The notes below the pieces were generated by a model that saw nothing but the letters and a program-made list of their open reading frames with translations, was not told the origin of the DNA and did not search any database. A DNA stretch of 64,000 nucleotides, from contig NZ_FUIA01000004.1 in NCBI RefSeq assembly GCF_900163665.1, positions 62,001 to 126,000 of the forward strand, written 5' to 3'. The DNA comes from Frigoribacterium sp. JB110. GTDB lineage: Bacteria; Actinomycetota; Actinomycetes; Actinomycetales; Microbacteriaceae. Numbering within the stretch: position 1 is the stretch's first letter; each line of letters begins with the position of its first letter. A program made the translations under genes and the position numbers. Positions 50,453 through 58,676 of the stretch are shown in pieces.

Positions 50453-50468
50453 AGGGGTAGGACTACCC
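50453..50468. promoter_or_regulatory. T7SS palindrome, copy 3
   Basis: GGGGTAG-GA-CTACCCA is centred 69 bp upstream of the YbaB-like start and differs from TGGG-N-AG-NN-CT-N-CCCA only in the first base. Its position relative to the start codon is nearly the same as copy 2. Confidence 0.6.
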
Positions 50469-50512
50469 ATCGGCCGCGTCCGCGGCGCAGCGCACAACGC
50501 GTCCGGGAGCGG

Positions 50513-51799
50513 TCAGTCTCTGGCCCTTCGCGCGCGCCACCGTGCCAACAGGAGGGCGAGCGTCGAAACCGTCGCACCGGCGCCCAGCATCCAGCCGACG
50601 ATCGAGCGTGCCGGTTGCAGGGGGTCGGGCACCGGCTCCAACGAGACGATCCGGTCATCAGGCGGTGTCGGTGTCGGGGTCAGATGCGTCGGCGACTGCG
50701 GGCCGGGAAGGGTGCCGTCATCGGTCAGCGCGAGCGCGTCCGCTGGCCGTACCTCGCCCCATCCGACGGTGTCGCTGCGCTCGGCGGGTGAGACGCGCAT
50801 CGCCGACTGGATGAGCCGGAACGCCCACTGGTCGGGCGACTCGTCGGGGAAGCGGGCCGCTACCAGAGCCGCGGCGCCCGAGACGATCGCCGTGGCGTAG
50901 CTCGACGATGCGGAGTCAGGGTTGAAGACGCAGTCGCCGCCCGAGATGTACGCAGACGGCATGGACTCGCCGGGCGCCGCGATGTCGACGTGCTCGCCCC
51001 GGTACGAGGACTGCGCGTCCCACGCGCCGTCGCTCAGGACGCCAGCCACAGCGAGAGCGCCGTCGAGCTCACCCGGGTAGAACTGCGAGGGATCCGGACG
51101 ATCCGAATCAGCAGTGTTGCGGTTTCCCGCGCTGGCGATCACGAGCGCGCCGAGCTCTGCGGCGCGGGCGACGGCGCTGCGGTACTGCTCGAGCGAACCG
51201 TCGTCGGAGAGTGAGACGTTGATGATCTGCGCGCCGTGCTCGGCCGCCCACCGGATTCCCTTCGATACGGAGCCCGCGGATGGCAGTGCGAGATCGTTGG
51301 AGGGCTGTCCGTCCTCCGGCGCTGACTCGAAGGCGCGCACCGGCATGATCTTCGCTTCTGGTGCGACGCCGACGACGCCCGATCCGTCGATCGGCCTCGC
51401 GGCGATGAGACCTGCGATGGCCGTCCCGTGGCCGAAGAGATCGTCGTCGGCGGGGGCCGATCCGTCGCCGAAGGTGCTTCGGCCCGACACCAGCGCGCCG
51501 TCGAGGTGCACATTGCCCGCCTTCACGCCGGAGTCGACGACGGCCACCGTCACGCCGCCCCCGCGGCTGAGTGCCCACGCCTCATCGAGCCCGAGGCGTG
51601 CCGGCAGGTAGCTGGCGCCGGGGGAGAGTGTGCGCTGGTTCGGTGTGCACTGCTGCGCCGTCGCATCGACGGATGGAGACTCTCCGATGGCCGTCGTCGC
51701 CTGTGGCGCGGACTCAGAGACGCCGCCGGCGCCTCCCGTCGCGAGCAGGGCGAGGATGCCGACGGCAGCGGCTGCGCCTCGCAGCCTGCGACGCGCCAT
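50513..51799 (-). CDS. mycP: MycP-type mycosin (subtilisin-family serine protease)
   Basis: 428-residue membrane-anchored S8 protease of the T7SS. A signal peptide (1-32) is followed by the catalytic Asp89 (VAVVDSG), His124 (FGHGTAIAG), oxyanion Asn226 (IASAGN) and Ser300 in SSSYATAIVSG, where the usual GTS reads SSS. A Pro/Thr-rich linker leads to a C-terminal membrane span (IVGWMLGAGATVSTLALLLA) and a basic tail. ATG 51799 overlaps the eccB stop. Mycosins stabilise the membrane complex and can process substrates. Confidence 0.9.
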   Translation of the reverse strand: MARRRLRGAAAAVGILALLATGGAGGVSESAPQATTAIGESPSVDATAQQCTPNQRTLSPGASYLPARLGLDEAWALSRGGGVTVAVVDSGVKAGNVHLDGALVSGRSTFGDGSAPADDDLFGHGTAIAGLIAARPIDGSGVVGVAPEAKIMPVRAFESAPEDGQPSNDLALPSAGSVSKGIRWAAEHGAQIINVSLSDDGSLEQYRSAVARAAELGALVIASAGNRNTADSDRPDPSQFYPGELDGALAVAGVLSDGAWDAQSSYRGEHVDIAAPGESMPSAYISGGDCVFNPDSASSSYATAIVSGAAALVAARFPDESPDQWAFRLIQSAMRVSPAERSDTVGWGEVRPADALALTDDGTLPGPQSPTHLTPTPTPPDDRIVSLEPVPDPLQPARSIVGWMLGAGATVSTLALLLARWRARRARD

Positions 51800-53115
51800 C
51801 ACTCGTCCGTTCCCGGTGCCGTCCTCTGCGCGATCTCACGGCTGAGAGTCGGCCCCTGTTCGAGCAGCTGCGTCCACGCTGTCGGGACCGGCACCGACTG
51901 ATCGGGCTCGTACCCGAGGCGCTCGAGATCCGAGGCCGACTCGACGGGGAAGTACACACCGGCTTCTGAGACGAATCCGTATGTGGCGCCCTCACCGGAA
52001 CTGTGCGCGGTGATCGCTGCGCCTGATCCGGGTGTGACCTGCGTTCCCGGTTCCACATCGTTCGGCACGGCCGCGACCGAGACCGACGGCTGCTCGTCGC
52101 CATGGGCCATCTGCAGGCACACCGAGCTCGCGTCCTCGGCCTCGACGGGCGCCTCCGACGGCCAGTCGCCCGGAACGGCATCCGAGTTCACGTTCCTCAG
52201 GTTCGTCGCTTCGGCGACGGTCATGGTGACGGGGTCGATGCCGACGTACGCGGTCAGCAGCGTACGCGCGAACGGTGTGGCCGGAACGAGCTCTCCGTTC
52301 CCGTCGACGATGTACTCGGCGACGGTCTGGCCGTCGGACTGCGTGCGCACGGTCTGCCCGACGACGAGACCGTCGGCGCCCGCGTCCGATCCCAGCGGGC
52401 TGCCGAGGTCCACAGTGAGAGGCGTTCCCGGCGTCACGAGATTGAGCCAGAGCGACGAAGCGGTCGGCACGGAGCCGATGTCGTCGATCCCCAGGAAGAC
52501 GCTCGCGACGACGGGGACGCTGTCCGGTGCGACTTCGTACCGGTGGGCGCCCTGGACGAACCAGTACCCGCCGTCATCGTCCGTCACGAGTCCGGCCCGT
52601 TCCTCGGGGCCCGACTCGTCGCCGAGCATGCGCGTGGAGAGTTCGAGCGGACGGGAGGCCTCGACGCAGCTCAGCCAGGCCCCTGTGTACTGCCGGTCGG
52701 GGGCAGGGAGCTGATCCGGTGCACCGTCGATTCCCACCGGCGAGGGGTCGCGCTCGATGCCGTCGAGCTTCGACGCCGGCACCGAGGTGACCTCGGTCGT
52801 CTCCACCAGCAGATGCGCGCTGGCGAGATTCTTGACGGGGTACAGCGTGTCGCTGAGGGCGACGTATCGGGTGCCCTCGCCGCTGACCACGATGATCGAG
52901 CCGTCACCCCAGTCCTTGGGCAGGGTGCCGGTGAACGTGCCGATCAGCAGCGATACGATCACCGTCAGAATTCCGAGTGCGACGCTGACGACCACGCCGC
53001 GCAGCGGCTTTCCCGGCGGCAGTTCGCGCCCGCCGGGAGCACCGCTCGTGAACGCGGTCCGCAGTCGCCGGCGATTGAACGCCTGTGCCTGAAGCAGCTC
53101 GGCCTTGGATGCCAT
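51799..53115 (-). CDS. eccB: EccB, T7SS membrane-complex protein
   Basis: 438 residues. A short cytoplasmic N-terminus with the EccB-typical ASKAELLQAQAFNRRRLRTA is followed by one membrane span (about 40-62) and a large extracytoplasmic region carrying the repeat fold (ALSDTLYPVKNLASAHLL, later FVSEAGVYFPVESASDLERL). It forms the periplasmic part of the complex with EccC and EccD. Start 3 bp after the eccD stop; the end overlaps mycP. Confidence 0.93.
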   Translation of the reverse strand: MASKAELLQAQAFNRRRLRTAFTSGAPGGRELPPGKPLRGVVVSVALGILTVIVSLLIGTFTGTLPKDWGDGSIIVVSGEGTRYVALSDTLYPVKNLASAHLLVETTEVTSVPASKLDGIERDPSPVGIDGAPDQLPAPDRQYTGAWLSCVEASRPLELSTRMLGDESGPEERAGLVTDDDGGYWFVQGAHRYEVAPDSVPVVASVFLGIDDIGSVPTASSLWLNLVTPGTPLTVDLGSPLGSDAGADGLVVGQTVRTQSDGQTVAEYIVDGNGELVPATPFARTLLTAYVGIDPVTMTVAEATNLRNVNSDAVPGDWPSEAPVEAEDASSVCLQMAHGDEQPSVSVAAVPNDVEPGTQVTPGSGAAITAHSSGEGATYGFVSEAGVYFPVESASDLERLGYEPDQSVPVPTAWTQLLEQGPTLSREIAQRTAPGTDE

Positions 53116-53118
53116 CGG

Positions 53119-54471
53119 TCAGAACCAGCCTCCGGCGATGATGGCCAGCGGCAGCAGCAGCGCGATCATCGCCCATTCGGCGAAGTCTGCCAAGCGCGTC
53201 AGACCGATCCGCACCTTGGAGCTGAGCAGCACCACCACGATCACGCAGACCGCGGCGGCGGCGAGGCCGATGACGAGCCCGGTCATCCACTCAGGGTGGG
53301 TGATGATGGCCGTGACGACTCCGAGCACCACACCTGAGAGCACGCCGGAAGCGACCGCGACGATGTCGAATCGCGAGTACACCTGCCTGGCACCGAGGAA
53401 CATGCCGCTGTACGTCACCGCGGACAGCACCAACCCCCAGATGCCGGATGCGACGACGGGCGGCGTCGCGATGAGGATGATGAGGCAGACGGCGATGCGC
53501 AGGGAGACCTGGTATCGGTGTGCCCGAACGTAGAGCTTCGCGACCTGATCGGGTGCGATGCGGGTCGGTGCTTCGTAGACCTCGGAGTCGTCGCGGGCGG
53601 AGACGACGCGCAGCGGCACGGAAGCCAGGGCGATCCACGGCGTTGCGAGCCCCACGATGCCGGACAGCGCCATCACCGCCGCCAGGATCCCGGCGACGGG
53701 CACGTCCAACCAGGTGGTCACGGCGCCGACGGCGAGCAGCACACCGCCGAGGACGACGGGGACGAGTCCGTACTCGCGCAGGCGCGTCAGCGCCAGCATC
53801 GTCACGATGCCGAACACGAGCATCGCCCCTGCGCCGAGGAGCAGTGCCGCCGCCCATGCGCCGTTCGATGGCATCGCCGTGTATCCGGCGACGCCGGCGT
53901 ACACCGAGGACACGACGGCGAGCGCCATCGCGGCCTGCTGCGGAGCGCGCGTGCGATCCATCACGATGGCGCACGTCATCAGAACGACAGCTGCCGCACC
54001 GGCGCCGGCCGGGGTGACGATCGTCCCGGTGCCTGCCCACGACCACACAGCAGGGACCAGACCGAGCAGCAGCAGCACCGATGACACCACGGTCGCAGTC
54101 GTGACCGAATTCTGCGCCGACCATGCCGGCGCGTCCTTCTCCACCACGTCGGCGACGGCTTCGACGAGATCGTCGTAGCGCTTCGCAGATGATGCCGTCG
54201 TCCCCTGTTCCAGCACGAGCAGATCGCCGTCCTGCACGTTCTGGGAGCCGAGAGTGCGGTCCCCGTCGAGCGCGGTTCCGTCTGCCTGCACCAGGTGGAA
54301 CCCGGATGACGCGGAGATGTTGTCGAAGACACGGAGGCGTCGGGCGAGTGACGGGAGCACTTCGGCGAGCGGAACGCCTCCGGGGACGCTCACGTCGATG
54401 CGCTGGGACTCCCACTGCACCGAGAGGCGTAGGAGCTGCGCAGGCGCGACAGCCGTCGTCTGTGGCGACAT
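53119..54471 (-). CDS. eccD: EccD, T7SS membrane channel subunit
   Basis: 450 residues. The ubiquitin-like cytoplasmic domain occupies residues 10-85 (LLRLSVQWESQRIDVSVPGG, DGDLLVLEQG) and is followed by eleven hydrophobic segments from about residue 120, the standard EccD topology. ATG 54471 is chosen; an upstream in-frame reading from 54495 adds eight residues. It is the first gene of eccD-eccB-mycP. In mycobacterial ESX systems EccD dimers form the membrane vestibule. Confidence 0.9.
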   Translation of the reverse strand: MSPQTTAVAPAQLLRLSVQWESQRIDVSVPGGVPLAEVLPSLARRLRVFDNISASSGFHLVQADGTALDGDRTLGSQNVQDGDLLVLEQGTTASSAKRYDDLVEAVADVVEKDAPAWSAQNSVTTATVVSSVLLLLGLVPAVWSWAGTGTIVTPAGAGAAAVVLMTCAIVMDRTRAPQQAAMALAVVSSVYAGVAGYTAMPSNGAWAAALLLGAGAMLVFGIVTMLALTRLREYGLVPVVLGGVLLAVGAVTTWLDVPVAGILAAVMALSGIVGLATPWIALASVPLRVVSARDDSEVYEAPTRIAPDQVAKLYVRAHRYQVSLRIAVCLIILIATPPVVASGIWGLVLSAVTYSGMFLGARQVYSRFDIVAVASGVLSGVVLGVVTAIITHPEWMTGLVIGLAAAAVCVIVVVLLSSKVRIGLTRLADFAEWAMIALLLPLAIIAGGWF

Positions 54472-54562
54472 GGGATCCCCGCTTTCCGTCAACACGCGCT
54501 TTTCAGACTATCGCGTGGGCGCATCCGGAACTCTGCCACACGCTGGGCCTCGATGCCGCGGC

Positions 54563-55753
54563 CTATTCGTGCCGATCGATCCTGACGGAGCGATCGCCGA
54601 TCTCGAGGGCGTCGCCCGGCTGCACCGACACGCGCTGTCCCGGAGGGCACATGATGCGCACACCGTCGCGCACGAGGGTGGTGCCGTTGGTCGAGTGCCT
54701 GTCGATGACCCAGCCGTCACGGGTGTCCGCCCCTGCTTCGAAATGGGTCTTCGACAGGGAACGGGTCCCATCGCTGACCGGCACATGCACCGCGCCGTCG
54801 CGCTCCTCGGGGTTGCGCCCGAAGACTGCGCGATCGGACACCGTCGTGCGCTGACCGTCGTCCCAGGTGAACACGAGACCGATGGACGTGCTGACGCCGG
54901 TCGGGGGCGGGGCAGCCGCCTCGTGCGCCGTCGGAGTCGGAGGCCCGATCCGCGCTGGATCGCCCGCGGCGGGAGCCGTGGGCTCGACGGGCCGGGGCGC
55001 CGGCTCCTGGGTGACGCCGGGGACGAACGAGATCAGCGAATCTTCGGTCGGCTGCTGTGCGGTGAGGGGAGACAGCACCGTGTGCTGGAAGAACTCATCG
55101 TCTGTCGCGTCCGTGCCTGGTGCGGCCGGCGCCGTCTGCGGTGAGGGCGAGCCAGGCCGCGCGTCGAACCCCGGCATGGCCGACTGCGCGGGCAGCCGTG
55201 CGAATCCGGGCATCGCCGTCTGCGGTGCGGGGTGTCCGGTCTCGTCGTCGGGCTGACGCGGCGCGCGCGCTGCGTCGAGGCCTGGCGGCTCCGGGGCGGT
55301 GCCGGACGGTGTCCGAACGTTGAGCATGACGGCCCCTGCGGCCTTGTCGTGCCAGCCCTGGAGCCGCCCCGCACTGTCGAACAGCACTGTGAAGCAGCCG
55401 ACCACGATCGACGCGGCAAGGCCCCACACCACGTTGCGCAGCAGAGCGGGCCCGAACCCGATCGGGCCGCCGTCCTGCGTCCGAGCCAGACGCAGGCCCT
55501 GCGCGCGCATCCCGATGGACCCGCTGCCGGCCTGCATGGCCGTGTGCGCGACCAACCACGCCAGACCCAGGGCGCCGAACAGCGGGACCGCGACGACGAT
55601 GCCCGTCATCGTGTCGCCGGATGTCGCGGCGATCCCGGTCAGCACGCCGACCGGCACCAGGAAGCTGACTCCGGTGCCGATGGCGGTGTCGATGATGCAG
55701 GCGATGGCTCGACGGTTGACCGGTGCGATGTCGGTGGACGAAGGCATTGTCAT
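54563..55753 (-). CDS. RDD-domain protein with C-terminal FHA domain
   Basis: 396 residues. The RDD membrane domain (residues ~10-150) includes NRRAIACIIDTAIGTGVSFL and GSGSIGMRAQGLRLAR. A Pro/Ala-rich linker contains two copies of a short MPGF motif. The FHA domain (about 300-394) has VFGRNPEER, SLSKTHFEAG and DRHSTNGTTL, with an intact phosphothreonine-binding core. It lies upstream of eccD on the same strand, 91 bp away. Together with 41813-43234 it gives two RDD-FHA proteins flanking the T7SS locus. Confidence 0.88.
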   Translation of the reverse strand: MTMPSSTDIAPVNRRAIACIIDTAIGTGVSFLVPVGVLTGIAATSGDTMTGIVVAVPLFGALGLAWLVAHTAMQAGSGSIGMRAQGLRLARTQDGGPIGFGPALLRNVVWGLAASIVVGCFTVLFDSAGRLQGWHDKAAGAVMLNVRTPSGTAPEPPGLDAARAPRQPDDETGHPAPQTAMPGFARLPAQSAMPGFDARPGSPSPQTAPAAPGTDATDDEFFQHTVLSPLTAQQPTEDSLISFVPGVTQEPAPRPVEPTAPAAGDPARIGPPTPTAHEAAAPPPTGVSTSIGLVFTWDDGQRTTVSDRAVFGRNPEERDGAVHVPVSDGTRSLSKTHFEAGADTRDGWVIDRHSTNGTTLVRDGVRIMCPPGQRVSVQPGDALEIGDRSVRIDRHE

Positions 55754-55921
55754 GGAGTTCGCTCTCGGATCGCGGGGTGCTCATGTCGATGTTGCCAGGT
55801 GTGCGGTGAGCGTGCACGGGGCTGCGTCTGCATAAGCGGGGTCGACCGCTGGGCGGCCGTGTCGGCGGTCGCCAGGACAGGTCGCCTGGGTCGCGCCGGC
55901 GGGCGGTGCCCATCCGGATGA

Positions 55922-56959
55922 TCAGAACAGCGTCGGCTGCGGCGTGGGTTCCAGCGACACCGCCTGTGCGGCCGAGCGGGCGACGCGGCGCGCCTCGGGC
56001 TGATCCTCATCCTCACGCGGGTCGAGGCCGTAGCGACGCAGCAGCGGGCGCATCCTTGCGGAGAGCTGCTGTCGGTACGCCTTCGGCGCGTACGAGGCCG
56101 TCCCGTAGAAGCGCCGGTAGCCGGCCTCGAGCTCCGGGTGCTCCCTGGAGATCCACTCGAGGAACCACTCCTTCGCGCCGGGCCGCAGGTGCAGCGCGCC
56201 GTAGACGACACGGTGCGCGCCGGCCTCGGCGATCTGCGAGACGGCGTGCTCCAGATGCTCCGGCTGATCGGTGAGCCACGGCATGATCGGCATCAGGAAC
56301 ACGGTCACGCGGAACCCGAGCTCGGCGGCGGCTCTCACGGTGGCCAGCCGGGCGCGGGTGCCGGGTGTTCCCGGTTCGATCGCCTTCTGCAGCTCATCGT
56401 CGAACACTGCGATCGACATCGCGATGTCGACGGGCACATGCTCCGCCATCCGGCTCAGCAGCGGCAGATCGCGGCGCAGCAGCGTGCCCTTGGTGAGGAT
56501 GGACGTCGGCGTGCCGTTCTCTCCGAGTGCCCGGATGATGCCCGGCATCAGCTCGTAGCGCCCCTCCGCCCGCTGATACGGGTCGGTGTTGGTGCCGAGC
56601 GCCACCAGCTCCCGCCGCCACGACCGCCTGCCGATCTCCGCGCGCAGCACATCCGGAGCATTCACTTTGACGATGATCTGCCGGTCGAAGTCGTCGCCCG
56701 CATCGAGCTCCAGATAGCGGTGGGTGCTGCGGGCGAAGCAGTATACGCATTGATGACCGCATCCTCGATACGGGTTGACCGTCCACTCGAACGGCATCGA
56801 GCTCGACGCCGGAACGCGGTTGAGCGCGGACTTGGCGATCACCTCGTGGAATGTGACTCCGGCGAAATCCGGGGTCTGCACGCTGCGGACGAGGCCCGGC
56901 ATGCCGAGCAGCGTCGGCTTCGCGTCCGACGAATCGATCTTTTGTCCACTCCAGCGCAC
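55922..56959 (-). CDS. Radical SAM protein, Rv2578c / SPL-like family
   Basis: 345 residues. The radical SAM cluster motif Cx3Cx2C appears in GCGHQCVYCFARSTH (about residues 66-80), followed by the barrel and the family segments GTNTDPYQRAEGRYELMPGI and SILTKGTLLRRDLPLLSRM. It matches the actinobacterial Rv2578c-type proteins related to spore photoproduct lyase, whose substrate is not established. The start GTG 56959 is supported by gene length; few alternatives exist. Probably monocistronic. Confidence 0.9.
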   Translation of the reverse strand: MRWSGQKIDSSDAKPTLLGMPGLVRSVQTPDFAGVTFHEVIAKSALNRVPASSSMPFEWTVNPYRGCGHQCVYCFARSTHRYLELDAGDDFDRQIIVKVNAPDVLRAEIGRRSWRRELVALGTNTDPYQRAEGRYELMPGIIRALGENGTPTSILTKGTLLRRDLPLLSRMAEHVPVDIAMSIAVFDDELQKAIEPGTPGTRARLATVRAAAELGFRVTVFLMPIMPWLTDQPEHLEHAVSQIAEAGAHRVVYGALHLRPGAKEWFLEWISREHPELEAGYRRFYGTASYAPKAYRQQLSARMRPLLRRYGLDPREDEDQPEARRVARSAAQAVSLEPTPQPTLF

Positions 56960-57021
56960 GATTCCAGTAGAACAAATGTTCGCAATGCGGTCAACAGCGG
57001 CACACGTTCATCCGGGATGCG

Positions 57022-57059
57022 CACAGAGGGGCGCGCCCCGCAGGACGCGCCCCTCTGTG
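57022..57059 (-). terminator. Terminator downstream of the MscS-like gene
   Basis: A 14-bp stem, CACAGAGGGGCGCG with its complement, encloses a 10-base loop and lies 15 bp beyond the stop of the channel gene. Confidence 0.8.
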
Positions 57060-57073
57060 GGTGGACCGCTCGG

Positions 57074-58318
57074 CTATGCAGCCGGAGTCGAGTCCTCCTT
57101 CTCTGCCTTCTTGCCCAGTTTGTCCAGCGACCGCGCTGCGGCGTTGCGACCGCCGAGCCCGAACGCGAGGGCGGCAGCCAGAGCACCGCCGACCACGATG
57201 GAGCCGAACGCGAGGGTGATGATCGAATCGGCGATGCCCATGTACTGCAGGCCCATCGCCGCGAACAGCACCAGTGTGGCGTACCGGATGACGGTGCTCG
57301 CCGTGCCGGATCCGATGGCGTTGCTGAGCAGCTTCGCGACCAGGAACCCGGCTGCGATGATCGCACCGCCGAACAGCACGCGTCCGCCGAGCGAGAGCAC
57401 CTCGTTGAGGATGTCGGTGATCTCCGGGAAGTTCAGGGCGCGTGCCGCCATGATGCCGAAGAAGACCATGATCGCGACCCTGGCGATCGTCGTGATGATC
57501 GCCGAGGCGCTCCTGCCCTCCGGCATGATGCCCATGCTCGCGATGGCCCTGTCGGTGCCGATCCCGACCAGCGTGCCCTCGAGGAGGTCGCCGACGAATT
57601 TCGCGATCAGGTAGCCGAGGCCCAGGATGAGCAGCGCCGCGATGATCGAGGGAATCGCGCCGAGGATGAGGTTGAGCATCTGCACGGCCGGCTCGGAGAT
57701 CGCCGTGATGTTGAGGATCTGCAGCGCAGCAACGGCGACCACGATCAGGATGATCGCGAAGACGAGGTTGCTGACGATCGATGCGATGCGGGCGCCCGCA
57801 CTCGGCTGTGCGGGCTGGGGCGGTGCGGCTCCCTGCGGTGCCGGGGGAGCGGCTTCCTCGCCCGTGATCGTGTCGGCGGCGCGCTGCGGCGACGCCTTGC
57901 TCATCAGGCGGTCGAGGTTCGCGGCGTTCAGCGCCACACTCACGAGCTGGCTGACGATCTTCGCGATCACGAAGCCGATGAAGAAGACGAAGCCGGCTCC
58001 GATGATGTTCGGCAGGTACTGCAGGATGCCGTCGAGCATGCCCTGAATCGGGGCGAGCACCTGCTCCAGCGCGAACACCTGCAGCACGGCGACGAGTCCG
58101 AACAGCCACACGATCAGCGATGCGACCTGTCCGATCGAGTCGCCGACGGGTTTGCCGTCGCTGCCCTGCTTCTGCAGGAACCCGATCCTGCCGACGAGTT
58201 TGCTGATGCCCCATTTCACAAGCCAGGCGATCAGCCAGGTGACGAGGATGATGACGATGGCGAGGCCGATCTTGATCAGCATGTCGCCCCAGTTGAAACT
58301 GCTCATAAAGCCGTCCAT
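57074..58318 (-). CDS. Mechanosensitive-channel-like protein with repeated TM_helix modules
   Basis: 414 residues. Several copies of the PF05552-type helix pattern occur, each ending in a glycine-rich turn: LPNIIGAGFVFFIGFVIAKI (near 110), IPSIIAALLILGLGYLIAKF (near 225) and GGRVLFGGAIIAAGFLVAKL (near 310). It has five or more membrane spans and Pro/Ala-rich cytoplasmic loops. There is no typical MscS beta domain, so a channel role is by family only. ATG 58318. Confidence 0.82.
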   Translation of the reverse strand: MDGFMSSFNWGDMLIKIGLAIVIILVTWLIAWLVKWGISKLVGRIGFLQKQGSDGKPVGDSIGQVASLIVWLFGLVAVLQVFALEQVLAPIQGMLDGILQYLPNIIGAGFVFFIGFVIAKIVSQLVSVALNAANLDRLMSKASPQRAADTITGEEAAPPAPQGAAPPQPAQPSAGARIASIVSNLVFAIILIVVAVAALQILNITAISEPAVQMLNLILGAIPSIIAALLILGLGYLIAKFVGDLLEGTLVGIGTDRAIASMGIMPEGRSASAIITTIARVAIMVFFGIMAARALNFPEITDILNEVLSLGGRVLFGGAIIAAGFLVAKLLSNAIGSGTASTVIRYATLVLFAAMGLQYMGIADSIITLAFGSIVVGGALAAALAFGLGGRNAAARSLDKLGKKAEKEDSTPAA

Positions 58319-58676
58319 TGCTTGCCTCCTTGGCGCGTCTCGGGGCGGACACCCTCCCGGTCCACTCCTCGAATGTGTGCGACTTGGTCATACTATGCCA
58401 GGTCACCCATTGCAGAATGGTAACGATCAGCACTTCACCATTGCATTTCGCCCTGTACGGCGAGATTCGCACAGGAATGGGTGGTATGCGCTGCACGATC
58501 TCGAGGATCCCGAAAAGGCTTCCGCTCGCGCGATGGGTCGTCGTCGAACTCACCATCGCCGGCGTCGACCGCACGGTCGAGGTCCCCTCGCCTGTGTGGA
58601 GCTGCGACTGATCCGCCCTCCGGCACCGGCCATCCGGATCTCTTGCGGTGGGGCAGCGTCCGGTAGCGTCAGCTCC
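58319..58676. other. Intergenic stretch with a doubtful short open frame
   Basis: 358 bp between divergent genes. A plus-strand frame ending at 58611 has GC-rich third positions over its last 45 codons (about 58474-58611; MGGMRCTISRIPKRLPLARW, ending SPVWSCD). It has no clear ribosome site or recognisable family. It could be a small protein or chance, so it is left uncalled as a gene. Confidence 0.3.
58664..58669 (+). promoter_or_regulatory. Probable -10 of a leaderless promoter for the SLC13-like gene
   Basis: TAGCGT lies seven bases before GTG 58677, with no Shine-Dalgarno sequence. The layout is the same as at 7978, 15003 and 28048. Confidence 0.4.

Noticed and set aside
58435..58626. Minus-strand 63-codon frame in the gap before the SLC13-like gene
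   Set aside because: No ribosome site, charge-biased sequence and no recognisable motif; treated as chance.
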